Part shown: positions 36,051-47,000 of the stretch, piece by piece
How the letters are laid out: every line of letters starts with the position of its first letter
How positions within the stretch are numbered: position 1 is the stretch's first letter
Source: Archivesica marissinica
Lineage: Eukaryota; Mollusca; Bivalvia; Venerida; Vesicomyidae
Length of the DNA stretch: 64,000 nt
Assembly: GCA_014843695.1 (NCBI GenBank)
Contig: CM026387.1
Coordinates: forward strand, 78,299,287 to 78,363,286
Reading direction: 5' to 3'
Notes under the pieces: generated by a model
What the model saw: only the letters and a program-made list of their open reading frames with translations
Told to the model about the DNA's origin: nothing
Database searches by the model: none
Program-made: the position numbers and the translations under genes

Positions 36051-36103
36051 TTTTTATTAAATGTTAAGGTCTGAGTGTTAGAATTAATTAGCAGTTGCTT
36101 CAC

Positions 36104-36268
36104 CTTTTATCTTTCATCAACCTGTCTTTGTTGTTCCATCCTCCCATCTCACTATTCCCCATCACAATGTAACACTTATGAACTGCAGGATCAAACTGAA
36201 ACTTTTCGCTTGTAAGGATATGAAACTGAACCATCATCATAGGCTCTCCTGAACTTCTAGCAACACTT
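36104..36268 (-). CDS. RNF213-like exon 2: first half of CBM20-like domain
   Basis: The exon is 165 bp, between a pyrimidine-rich acceptor (TTTTATTCCAG) and the donor AAAAG/GTGAAG. Only one frame is open. It gives MMMVQFHILT, then FDPAVHK, then MGNSEMGGWNN. This is the typical start of a CBM20-type fold (a beta strand, then an x-G-x-x-x-x-x-GGW turn), as found in RNF213, where the domain is implicated in glycogen or lipid-droplet association. The exon starts with one base of a codon and ends with two. The final AG joins the first A of exon 3 to make an arginine codon. It was too short to stand out as an ORF and was found by reading the minus strand. Confidence 0.8.
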
Positions 36269-36579
36269 CTGGAATAAAATGAACATAGTATATTAACTAG
36301 AATTGGTGTCTGTGTTAAATATATCTCATAGAACAGTCAATTTCTTTCAGCAAGAGACATGCATATGACTACTGAAAAGAATAAAATGGATGTAGATTTG
36401 GTTAACATAAAAACAATTACACGTTATTGTCCCTAGTTGTTCTGTGCAGCTGCTTTTAAACTTTTGCCACAACTTATTTTCATTACTTTCTTAAATTATG
36501 CTTTAACTACTCATACGTTTAACGTCTTTGCATTTTTGACAAGATGTGTTGTATTTTGAGAAAATATGACTTTAGAATA

Positions 36580-36835
36580 CTTCAGACAAGTTCATGTGTA
36601 GAAAATATGTGCTAAAAATATCAGGCAATGGCAAAGTGAAGGTAGGGTATATTTCTATATTTGGCGGAATAATAGTGTTTGTAAACACAGCGATGTCAAT
36701 CACAGGCAAATAGTGTCACCGTTACATGTACATGTATGTCAATAATTTAATATTTGTTGTGTTGGAAATATAAATGTCAAGACTGTATGTCTATACTTTT
36801 TACTATGTATTAACTACCGGTATGCAATTTATTCT
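36580..36835 (+). repeat. dispersed repeat, copy 2
   Basis: This is the second copy of the family seen at 13215-13475, in the same orientation. It lies in intron 1 of the RNF213-like gene. Confidence 0.65.
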
Positions 36836-37373
36836 AAAGATTACAGGAAGGAATTACGTTTTTAACAGTTAAACAGAGTATTATATTATTAAATATAATT
36901 ACATTTAAAATTACCTACTGTAGTTTTCAAGAACATTTCTATATATTTGTCCCAAGCAGTTCAGCTATAATCGCTATAATGCATTGCTCACTGACACAAC
37001 TAAGGACACCAACATATACAGACAACTGTAAAGAATTAACTATCAGATATCAAAAGCTCCATAACTCTGCAAAATATGTATCCAACAACCCACGGAACAA
37101 CTTCTGACCAATGCGTGACACACTATACCATAATTTGTCAAAATAGAAATATTAGGTAGTTTATTTGGCAAATACATTTTCATACGGAGTTCCGCTTATT
37201 AACGGTAATTGGATTGTTCAGGTCGTTGGTTCTACAGCTACATGTACTATAGTAACCCAGAGGAATAACACACAAAATGTATAAATAGGCTAATTGTACC
37301 CCTTGGTATCCTAATCTGAAGTGCATTGACTACCTACAGACAGACACAAAGTATTGTGCAAATGACCATGGGC

Positions 37374-38012
37374 AATTCAGTGTGACCTTGACCTTGAAGC
37401 AAAATGATCCATAGTAGCACTATGCACATTCAGTGTGACCTTGACCTTGAAGCAAAGTGATTCATAGTAGCACTATTCACATTCAGTGTGACCTTGACCT
37501 TGAAGCAAAGTGATTCATAGTAGCACTATGCACATTCAGTGTGACCTTGACCTTGAAGCAAAGTGATTTATAGTAGCACTATTCACATTCAGTGTGACCT
37601 TGACCTTGAAGCAAAGATATTCATAGTAGCACTATGCACATTCAGTGTGACCTTGACCTTGAAGCAAAGATATTCACAGTAGCACTATGCACATTCAGTG
37701 TGACCTTGACCTTGAAGCAAAGTGATTCATAGTAGCACTATTCACATTCAGTGTGACCTTGACCTTGAAGCAAAGATATTCATAGTAGCAGTATGCACAT
37801 TCAGTGTGACCTTGACCTTGAAGCAAAGATATTCATAGTAGCACTATGCACATTCAGTGTGACCTTGACCTTGAAGCAGAGATTCATAGTAGCACTATGT
37901 ACATTCAGTGTGACCTTGACCTTGAAGCAAAGTGATTCATAGTAGCAGTATGCACATTCAGTGTGACCTTGACCTTGAAGCAAAGAAATTCATAGTAGCA
38001 GTAGGCACATTC
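37374..38012 (+). repeat. 53-bp tandem array, 12 copies, TGACCTTGACCTTGA core
   Basis: Landmarks at 37381 and 37434 show a 53-bp period. Every unit carries GTGTGACCTTGACCTTGAAG, which is TCAAGGTCAAGGTCA on the other strand. The spacer part (CATAGTAGCACTATGCA) varies slightly. Confidence 0.93.
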
Positions 38013-38509
38013 ATCCCAATAGTATCTGTTTATGTTGTGACTCCAATAAATCCAATCGATCTCATAATATTATGTTCGTGCAATACTTGCCTTGTTGTCA
38101 CATTGGCTCTTCCTGTATATGTTTGTGTTTGTTGTTTTTCCTTAAAATACAAAATACACAATTAAACCTGTGCATGCATTTCACCAGAATGTGTTTACAG
38201 TACTGTTTATCGATATGTCACAACCCAACATAGGGTCTTACATGAGTGGCTGTACACGACAGGGTATCTCTAATCCGAATATTGTATTACGATTTTTCTT
38301 TCCTACCGCTTCATTAAGAAATAATTTATAGAAAGTCATACATCCATTTGTGTAGGAATGTTAGAGAGATCATGTACCTTTTTCTTTTGAAAAAGGTATG
38401 TCTCCACACCCACTGTTGCTTCAGTGGAGTAATACAAGTATGGACGTTAAATACATGTATATGAAGTAATTACAATACAAGTCATATGTTGTATTGTGGA
38501 GGCTTGGAA

Positions 38510-40165
38510 ATTAATCATGGACGACAAGTGTTGTGTTATAAAACTATTCAGTGGGCCGTAAATCCAGCAGAAATCATCAACCAGAATGGAATTAGAATAT
38601 GCACAAGCAGACATAATACTGATGCTTGCTGCCAAGATTGGTGAAATCTAACAATAGGTTTTGGAGATGAAGCGTGGTCAAGCTATGTTATAAGTGTTCA
38701 AGTTTCCGTAAATCCGCAATAAAATCACTCATCCAGAACAGGGTTACAATACACACAACTAGACATCACACTGATGCTTCCTGTCTAGTGTTGTGAAAAT
38801 CCAACAAGCTTTGCGTTACAAAAATGTTCAAATGGCCATAAACCAAACAAAATCATCCAATCGGAACGGGGTTACATTAGCATAACTAGACACCATACCA
38901 ACATGTCCTGTCATGTTTGGACTATACCCATTAAAGCGACACTACATTAGAGAAAACGCAAATTTCTACAGAATGTATGTTCCTATTATCTGGTATAATG
39001 TTCTCAACTACTAAGCAAACGTCGTATACGCGGTTTGTTGACATAACAAAATAATGTATATAGGGTTGACATCCATGCGTAATACAATTCGTGTATCCTG
39101 AATAACACGATTTATGGTACAGATTTACCTTTATATCTCACAGTTGTGTCTATACATATTTATTTATAGACTAGTCTTAGTTAAATTATCTTTAAACGAC
39201 ATTATCTCGCGTATAATATTGACTCCGATGACAAACAAATGTCAATTCAGGAGCGTGAATGAACTTTATATGAAATCCTACTTTCAATTTTGAAAGTCTG
39301 TAGATCACAAAAACATTATTGATTCAATGTTAGTCTTCGAATGTATTCTGAAGAAGTTGTAGTAGCAATGCATTTATACGTGAAACAATGCATTTTAGTT
39401 GCTTTTTGCGATGTAATGTCGGTTTAAGGTGTTTTGGAGCGGACAACCGTTGTGTCATAAAATGTTTTAAAACGCATTAAATCCAAAAGACACCCAACCG
39501 GAACAGGATTATAATATGCACAACTAGACATCATACCGATACATGTTGCCACTTTTGGTCAAAATCCAAAAGGGTGTTTTGAAGATGAAGCATGGACAAA
39601 CGTTGTGCTAAAGAATATTCAAAAGGCCGTCAATCCACAGAAAATCATTCAACCGGAACGGGGTAAAAATATGCACACCTAGACACCATGCTGATGCCAA
39701 GCATGGTGAAAAAGCATAATGGCGTTTTGTAGATGAAGCACGGGTAAGTGTTATGTTATAAGAATGCTCAAATGGCCATCAATTCGTAATTGAGCATCCA
39801 ACCAGAACGTGATTATAATATGCACAATTAAACATCATACAAATGTTCCTGCTATGTTTGATCAAAATCCAATAAGGAGTTTTGGATATGAATCACTGAC
39901 AAGCTTTGTGTCATACAAAGGTTCATTTGGCCGTAAATCCGCCAGAAATAGTCCAACCGGAACGGGGTTAAAATTATGCAAAACTACACATACAGATGCT
40001 TCATGGTAAGTTTTGTGAAAAGGGGGTTGACCAATGACAAGCTTTGCGTCATAAAAATGTTCAATTGGTCATAAATCCGCAGACGATCATCCAACCGGAA
40101 CGGGATTACAATTACGCCCAACTAGATAGTATACCGATACACGGGCAGGGTAAAGCGGACAGTCA
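38510..40165 (+). repeat. degenerate repeat block (about 150-bp units), interrupted
   Basis: The recurring pair CATCCAACCGGAACGGGGTT and AATATGCACAACTAGACATC appears about eight times from 38.56 to 40.13 kb. Between 38.94 and 39.30 kb a copy of the dispersed repeat of 7.08-7.76 kb is inserted. Short open frames inside are not coding. Confidence 0.75.
38936..39300. repeat. dispersed repeat, uninterrupted copy
   Basis: It matches both flanks of the SINE-split copy at 7079-7755, so it represents the pre-insertion arrangement of that repeat. Confidence 0.7.
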
Positions 40166-40375
40166 GCCAGATGTGCAGACGACAATGGCAAAACAATATG
40201 TCTCCCCCAATTAGGGGAGACATAATGACAACAAACTAAAGGTTTTCAGAAGAGCTAATATGTCTATTACCCACATAATATTTCATTCTAGTATAACTGT
40301 AGGTGCCCTCTCACTGGTAAACAACAACAACAATTGATGCTTGTAAAAATATGTATAATGTGGTTCCTTTTTCAA

Positions 40376-40540
40376 ACAGAGAGACAGTCGTATTCCTTTA
40401 TTTAATGAGGGCCCTCGCTGGCTTTTCTATTGCCTTCTTGGCAGATATAGTCCGATTTATCCCTAAAAGAATAGCTGTCATTTCAGTTGGAATCCTTTGT
40501 CTTTACAGTTGTTACCTAACCAGATGTTTCGTTATGATAA
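40376..40540 (+). pseudogene. possible membrane-transporter exon fragment
   Basis: After an acceptor-like CCTTTTTCAAACAG the plus strand reads MRALAGFSIAFLADIVRF and IPKRIAVISVGILCLYSC, with two hydrophobic helices around a loop. The composition and the 'G-x-x-x-x-FLAD-x-x-x-x-(I/N)-x-(K/R)' layout resemble a major-facilitator (monocarboxylate transporter-like) segment. No neighbouring exon was found, so it may be a fragment or coincidence. Confidence 0.25.
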
Positions 40541-40979
40541 AAGTGATTTTATCAAAATCATGTTAATTAATTGATAACAAAAGATTACAGATATTTTAAC
40601 CATTGGATATACTGTCGGGTATATGTCGAGATATAGTAATATAATAATTATAAGATGAGAACGTGGAACTAATTTATAGCATGTTGTGCAAAGAAAACAA
40701 CGATAAAAACAGAGGAAACAACTTAAGAGGACATACATACATTTAGGGAATATTCAGGGACATTAACTGACCGATGTCTCTCATTGGAACTTATTACTGT
40801 ACATATTTACATGCAAAGTACAAGTGTTCATTATTGTTAATATTTCTCAATATTTTAAGTTTCATTACCGGTAGATATTAAGCTATGATGTGAAAACATC
40901 TAAACACTGCATGTTAGCCATAATAGTGCTGGAATCACATAACATTGTTTTTGTAGCTGTCATAGAACTAACTTCCAAA

Positions 40980-41410
40980 TTTCCAAATTTTGACCATTGA
41001 CCTTGAACCGACTTGGCTCTGCATACCGTCCCCACATGGCTAACATTTGTGTCGAGTCATTTAAAGTTCATCAGTTGGTTCAAGAATGATGGAGTAGGTA
41101 CCAACATTAGCCATTTGAACTCTAAATTGAAAGTGTGACCTTGACCGTGATGCAACATCGATGAAATATGTGTTCACAACGATATATTTGGGCCAAGTAA
41201 TTTTAAAATTCCTCTTTTTAAAATTCCTCTATCGGTTCAAACGCTGTGGAGCCTTACACGAAAATAGCCATTGAACTACGTGCGAACGTGACATTGAACC
41301 GACATGGCCGAAACAAACCTGTATTATGCACATCATCTCGATATAACTAACAATTGTGCCAAACCATTTCAAAATTTCATTTACATTGGTATGACAGACG
41401 GGCGGATGTT
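40980..41410. repeat. TTGACCTTGA-rich dispersed repeat
   Basis: Recurring phrases GACCTTGACC, GACATGGC and CATTTGAACTCTAAATT, also seen at 10.0-10.33 kb, mark a common dispersed sequence. No coding potential is seen. Confidence 0.5.
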
Positions 41411-41893
41411 CTCACAAATGGCTACTTAAGTGGCTTCTCCATTGTTCTCTTCATTGTTCTAATAGCCACATAAAACAATTTATAACCACATAATAGGTAA
41501 TTGTAGACGTTAGACAATATCACTATTGTATAGCACACATCCTAGTAAACGATTCTATATAATAAAACCAATAGTACATGTAATTTTCCGACATACATGA
41601 ATAAAGAATGTTTTTTTTTTAGGTCTTAATAGTGTTAGTATATATACAAATGTATATAAATACAAAAAATGGACTCTCTGTTGTACCATATAGACTAGCA
41701 ATGTCTTGTATTATTTTTTGCATATTTACATATGTGTGCTGTTTTTTTATTATCAAACAATAAGTAATTCTATATCATCAAATTCTCTTTCAAATAGCCA
41801 TAACATTTACTTCAGTATTTTCACAAAATTCAAGCAGTGCTAATATTTCTAATTTACTGTACCAGAAATCTACAAAGCAAAGTAAATGTTTAC

Positions 41894-43264
41894 CTTTTGT
41901 TGTTTCTTTTCCCTCTTTTTCTTATTCTTTTGTCCTGTGTCAACATCAGTGCCGCCATCCGTCACCATATGAGTGTCAATAGCTTTTCCAACTCCATTTC
42001 CTTTTTCATTTTTATTTTCATCTTTATTGGCAGCATTATTGTCGTCGTCGTCATCATCATCCATTTCAATGTTCATGTTCATGTCAACAGCTGGTGGAGA
42101 TATTTGTCCATCTTTTTGTGTCAAAATGTCTGTTGATGTACTACATGATGGTTCATTTGAATTAGAATCTTTGTTGCTAGTACTAAACAAGCTCGACTCT
42201 ATAGGATCAGATAGTGTCGTGGTATTAGATGTCTGCTCATTCTTCCACGATTTGGCATTTCCAAATACTTTACATTCAACCTCATTCTTCTGGTGTAGCT
42301 CTTCGGTCTTTACAGTCTCTGATGAACAATTTGTATGACTAACTTCTGAATCCTTATTTCCAACTGCAGAATTACTGGTGTTGACCGCTGTTTTTGGTTT
42401 TTCATCCGGCGGTTTATCTTTAGGTACACATATTTCATCTCTGTCTTTCTTCCTCTGTATCTTATTTTTCTTTGTATGCTGCTTTTTGTTGCGCTTAGTC
42501 TGCTCATTATCCACATGTGTAGCTGCAGCATTTGGTGAAAGGGATAGGTCACCTATATCATCTGAAGTATCACTGTCATGCATTGAATCCTTGTCAGAGT
42601 CGGACACTATCTTATCTGGATTACCATCATTGGTTAGTTGCACACCATCTTCAATATTCGTCAGATTCCCACTTGTTTCAGTGTCAAGATTAACTTGTTC
42701 AAGCTGTATTGATAATTCTTTGCTAGGGTTTGGTTTTACATTGTTCAAGTTCCCAGTCTGTTGCTGTTTACCTTCGTCCTGAATAACAACTGATTCCCTT
42801 GTACCACTTTCATTAGTCATTTCGGTATTTCTCTGAGAGATTCCTGGAATTGTCTCCTCAAGTGTTCTGTCGTTCGTATTTGACATATTCCTATCGCTTG
42901 TTTCCATGTCTGCACCATCTGTGGTTCCTGATTTATTTCCAACATCAACTGCCATTACAGTGTCCACCGTACAGGTGTCAGATGTTAGCAGTGGCACATT
43001 TTCATGTTTACTGGAAAGTCCATCTGAATTCACTTGTACTCCTTTAAGCGCCTTCCTATGATATATAGTAGGATCATCAATACCTTCAGTCGACAGATTT
43101 CCAGCAAGATCCATAGAACTAGTCTGCTCGATTTTTGCTACAGGCTCCATTTCATTTACCCCTCTTGATCTGCTGACAACACTAACGGCTGATTCATTTT
43201 CTCTTGTTACAACTGATGACTGGTCTGTTAGGATCAAAAGTAGCAATATAAATAAATGTTTCAT
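41894..43264 (-). CDS. RNF213-like exon 1: disordered charged N-terminal region
   Basis: The open frame of 457 codons runs from an ATG at 43264 to a good donor (AAAG then GTAAAC) at 41893. The protein is low-complexity and polar, with a lysine-rich cluster at residues 257-275, a run of seven aspartates at 402-408 and a second lysine-rich stretch at 448-457. Vertebrate RNF213 also has a long disordered head with a poly-Lys cluster before its CBM20 domain. The first 12 residues look like a signal peptide, but a secreted start is not expected for this family. The same bases also make a good splice acceptor (CTAACAG ending at 43225), so the exon may begin at 43224, with the real start codon further right. 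It ends in phase 0, which does not fit exon 2 (two bases of the codon are needed), so a short exon is missing between them. Antisense open frames here are shadows. Confidence 0.7.
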
Positions 43265-44014
43265 TATACGATGTACATATTATATTCTCTATAATACTGT
43301 TTGCTAATGTAACCGGGTTTATTTCTAAGGGAGACAACTCTGATAGGATTTGTTACAACGGCTAGTGTAAGAGTTGTCTACCTATTTAGTTACCTTCTAC
43401 GCTTCAGTGGTTTTATACCGAATTGGCTTCTGGGAGAGCGGGTTTTGAATATAGTACGAAAAGCCATCTTTATAACAAGTGAATTTAAATAATTATCAGT
43501 AATCTTCAACGATTCCAATGGTTAGTATTTAACTTGAGTATTTAACTTGCATTTGTTAAATGACATAAGAATGTGCTATAGGAATCCATACTTTGTTTTG
43601 AGAATAATAATAACGGAACTTTTGTTAACATTCATAATTCGCGACTGACTTTCAGAACGACATCTATTTCTTATTTTCAAATCTTTCCTTCATCTCATGC
43701 ACTGTTAGTATCGTTTACAGTTCTAACAGACACAGGTGTGGAGTGGCGAAAATGCGAAAATGGCTGAGTATGAAACAACAGTAATACAAAGAATTCCAAC
43801 TAAAATGGAATATTGGAATATTTGGAATATATCGGACTTTATCTGCCAACGGAGGTAATAGGAGAAATATTAACATTTATTACAAATAGGACAGTGTAAT
43901 TTTCTGAAAATATGTTCACCTAAACAAAAAGTGAAAGAAGTCCTTTTATCTGTTCAATAAAATAATACAATCCTGTCAGATTACATGGTAAAATGGTTCC
44001 TATTCACATGTACT
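43265..44014. other. 750-bp spacer between the RNF213-like exon 1 and the satellite
   Basis: AT-rich, with no open frame or repeat recognised. If the ATG at 43264 is the true start, the promoter would lie here. If the exon is internal, this is intron sequence. Confidence 0.4.
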
Positions 44015-47000
44015 GGGAATCCAAATACATGTACAGTAGCATACAATATGGGAATCCAAATACATGTACAGTGTCTTACAATATGTGAATCCAAATACAT
44101 GTACAGTGTCATACAATATGGTAATCCAAATACATGTACAGTATCATACAATATGGGAATCCAAATACATGTACAGTATCATACAATATGGGAATCCAAA
44201 TACATGTACAGTATCATACAATATGGGAATCCAAATACATGTACAGTATCATACAATATGGGAATCCAAATACATGTACAGTATCTTACAATATGGGAAT
44301 CCAAATACATGTACAGTGTCATACAATATGGGAATCCAAATACATGTACAGTATCATACAATATGGGAATCCAAATACATGTACAGTATCATACAATATG
44401 GGAATCCAAATACATGTACAGTATCATACAATATGGGAATCCAAATACATGTACAGTATCATACAATATGGGAATCCAAATACATGTACAGTGTCTACAA
44501 TATGAAACTATCATACAATATGGGAATCCAAATACATGTACAGTATCATACAATATGGGAATCCAAATACATGTACAGTGTCTTACAATATGTGAATCCA
44601 AATACATGTACAGTGTCATACAATATGGGAATCCAAATACATGTACAGTATCATACAATATGGGAATCCAAATACATGTACAGTGTCATACAATATGGGA
44701 ATCCAAATACATGTACAGTATCATACAATATGGTAATCCAAATACATGTACAGTATCATACAATATGGGAATCCAAATACATGTACAGTATCATACAATA
44801 TGGGAATCCAAATACATGTACAGTGTCATACAATATGGGAATCCAAATACATGTACAGTATCATACAATATGGGAATCCAAATACATGTACAGTGTCTTA
44901 CAATATGTGAATCCAAATACATGTACAGTGTCATACAATATGGGAATCCAAATACATGTACAGTATCATACAATATGGGAATCCACATATATGTACAGTG
45001 TCATACAATATGGGAATCCAAATACATGTACAGTATCATACAATATGGGAATCCAAATACATGTACAGTATCTTACAATATGGGAATCCAAATACATGTA
45101 CAGTGTCTTACAATATGGGAATCCAAATACATGTACAGTGTCTTACAATATGGGAATCCAAATACATGTACAGTATCATACAATATGGGAATCCAAATAC
45201 ATGTACAGTATCATACAATATGGGAATCCAAATACATGTACAGTATCTTACAATATGGCAATATGGGAATCCACATATATGTACAGTATCATACAATATG
45301 GGAATCCAAATACATGTACAGTAGCATACAATATGGGAATCCAAATACATGTACAGTGTCATACAATATGGGAATCCAAATACATGTACAGTATCATACA
45401 ATATGGGAATCCAAATACATGTACAGTGTCTTACAATATGTGAATCCAAATACATGTACAGTATCATACAATATGGGAATCCAAATACATGTACAGTATC
45501 ATACAATATGGGAATCCAAATACATGTACAGTGTCATACAATATGGGAATCCAAATACATGTACAGTGTCATACAATATGGGAATCCAAATACATGTACA
45601 GTATCATACAATATGGGAATCCAAATACATGTACAGTATCATACAATATGGGAATCCACATATATGTACAGTGTCATACAATATGGGAATCCAAATACAC
45701 GTACAGTATCATACAATATGGGAATCCAAATACATGTACACTATCTTACAATATGGGAATACAAACACATGTACAGTGTCTTGCAATATGGGAATCCAAA
45801 TACATGTACAGTGTCTTACAATATGGGAATCCAAATACATGTACAGTATCATTCAATATGGGAATCCAAATACATGTACAGTATCTTACAATATGGTAAT
45901 CAAAATACATGTACAGTATCTTACAATATGGGAATCCAAATACATGTACAGTATCATACAATATGGGAATCCAAATACATGTACAGTGTCTTACAATATG
46001 GGAATCCAAATACATGTACAGTATCATACAATATGGGAATCAAATACATGTACAGTGTCTTACAATATGGCAATATGGGAATCCACATATATGTACAGTA
46101 TCATACAATATGGAAATACAAATACATGCACAGTAGCATACAATATGGGAATCCAAATACATGTACAGTGTCATACAATATGGGAATCCAAATACATGTA
46201 CAGTATCATACAATATGGGAATCCAAATACATGTACAGTGTCTTACAATATGGGAATCCAAATACATGTACAGTGTCATACAATATGGGAATCCAAATAC
46301 ATGTACAGTATCATACAATATGGGAATCCAAATACATGTACAGTGTCATAAAATATGGGAATCCATACATGCAGTACATACAATATGGGAATCCAATTAC
46401 ATGTACAGTGTCTTACAATATGTGAATCCAAATACATGTACATTCATACAATATGGAATCCAAATACATGTACAGTATCATACAATATGGGAATCCAAAT
46501 ACATGTACAGTATCATACAATATGGGAATCCAAATACATGTACAGTGTCATACAATATGGGAATCCAAATACATGTACAGTATCATACAATATGGGAATC
46601 CAAATACATGTACAGTGTCTTACAATATGGGAATCCAAATACATGTACAGTATCATACAATATGGGAATCCAAATACATGTACAGTATCATACAATATGG
46701 GAATCCAAATACATGTACAGTATCACAATAGAATCTACAATATGGGAATCCAATACATGTACAGTTCATCAATATGGGAATCCACATATATGTACAGTAT
46801 CATACAATATGGAATCAAATACATGTACAGTATCTACAATATGGAACAAATAATGTACAGTACATACAATATGGGAATCCAAATACATGTACAGTATCAT
46901 ACAATATGGGAATCCAAATACATGTACAGTATCTACAATACAATATGGGAATCCACATATATGTACAGTATCATACAATATGGGAATCCAAATACATGTA

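Larger units (their letters stand above)
28805..36103 (-). other. intron 2 (7.3 kb), hosts an antisense gypsy element and a 31-bp satellite
   Basis: The intron separates the two halves of the CBM20-like domain. Apart from the named elements, 33.6-34.9 kb is AT-rich. It contains a 193-bp inverted-repeat element and an imperfect direct repeat (CGTTACTAA-x-TA at 33992 and 34134). Confidence 0.65.
36269..41893 (-). other. intron 1 region (may hide one short exon)
   Basis: This 5.6-kb stretch separates the charged head exon from the CBM20 exon. It holds the degenerate 150-bp repeat block, the 53-bp TGACCTTGACCTT array, a dispersed repeat copy at 36.58-36.84 kb, and TGACCTTGA-rich non-coding sequence at 40.98-41.40 kb. 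An exon of length 3n+2 is needed for phase consistency. I did not find it. Confidence 0.55.
535..43264 (-). other. RNF213: RNF213-like (mysterin) E3 ubiquitin ligase gene, N-terminal part, 11 exons found
   Basis: This is the whole visible locus. RNF213 proteins are giant cytosolic AAA+ ubiquitin ligases of about 5000 residues, with a disordered head, a CBM20-like domain, a helical stalk, an AAA core and RING/RZ zinc modules. Only the head, the CBM20-like domain and the start of the stalk lie in this window. The assignment rests on the order of short conserved stretches: a hydrophobic strand followed by DPAVHK and GGWN (exon 2), PYKYFF (exon 3), DEWHQY (exon 4), a W-x7-H motif (exon 6) and FYKLPA (exon 8). 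They occur in the same order as in human RNF213 as I recall it. Splice phases are compatible at every junction from exon 2 to exon 11. Introns range from 183 bp to about 7.7 kb and are full of repeats. The gene continues past the left edge, and its true 5' end is uncertain. Confidence 0.82.

Noticed and set aside
41837..43047. Plus-strand frames of 65 to 134 codons
   Set aside because: They are antisense shadows of the charged exon 1, with biased Ser/Phe/Leu composition produced by the reverse complement.
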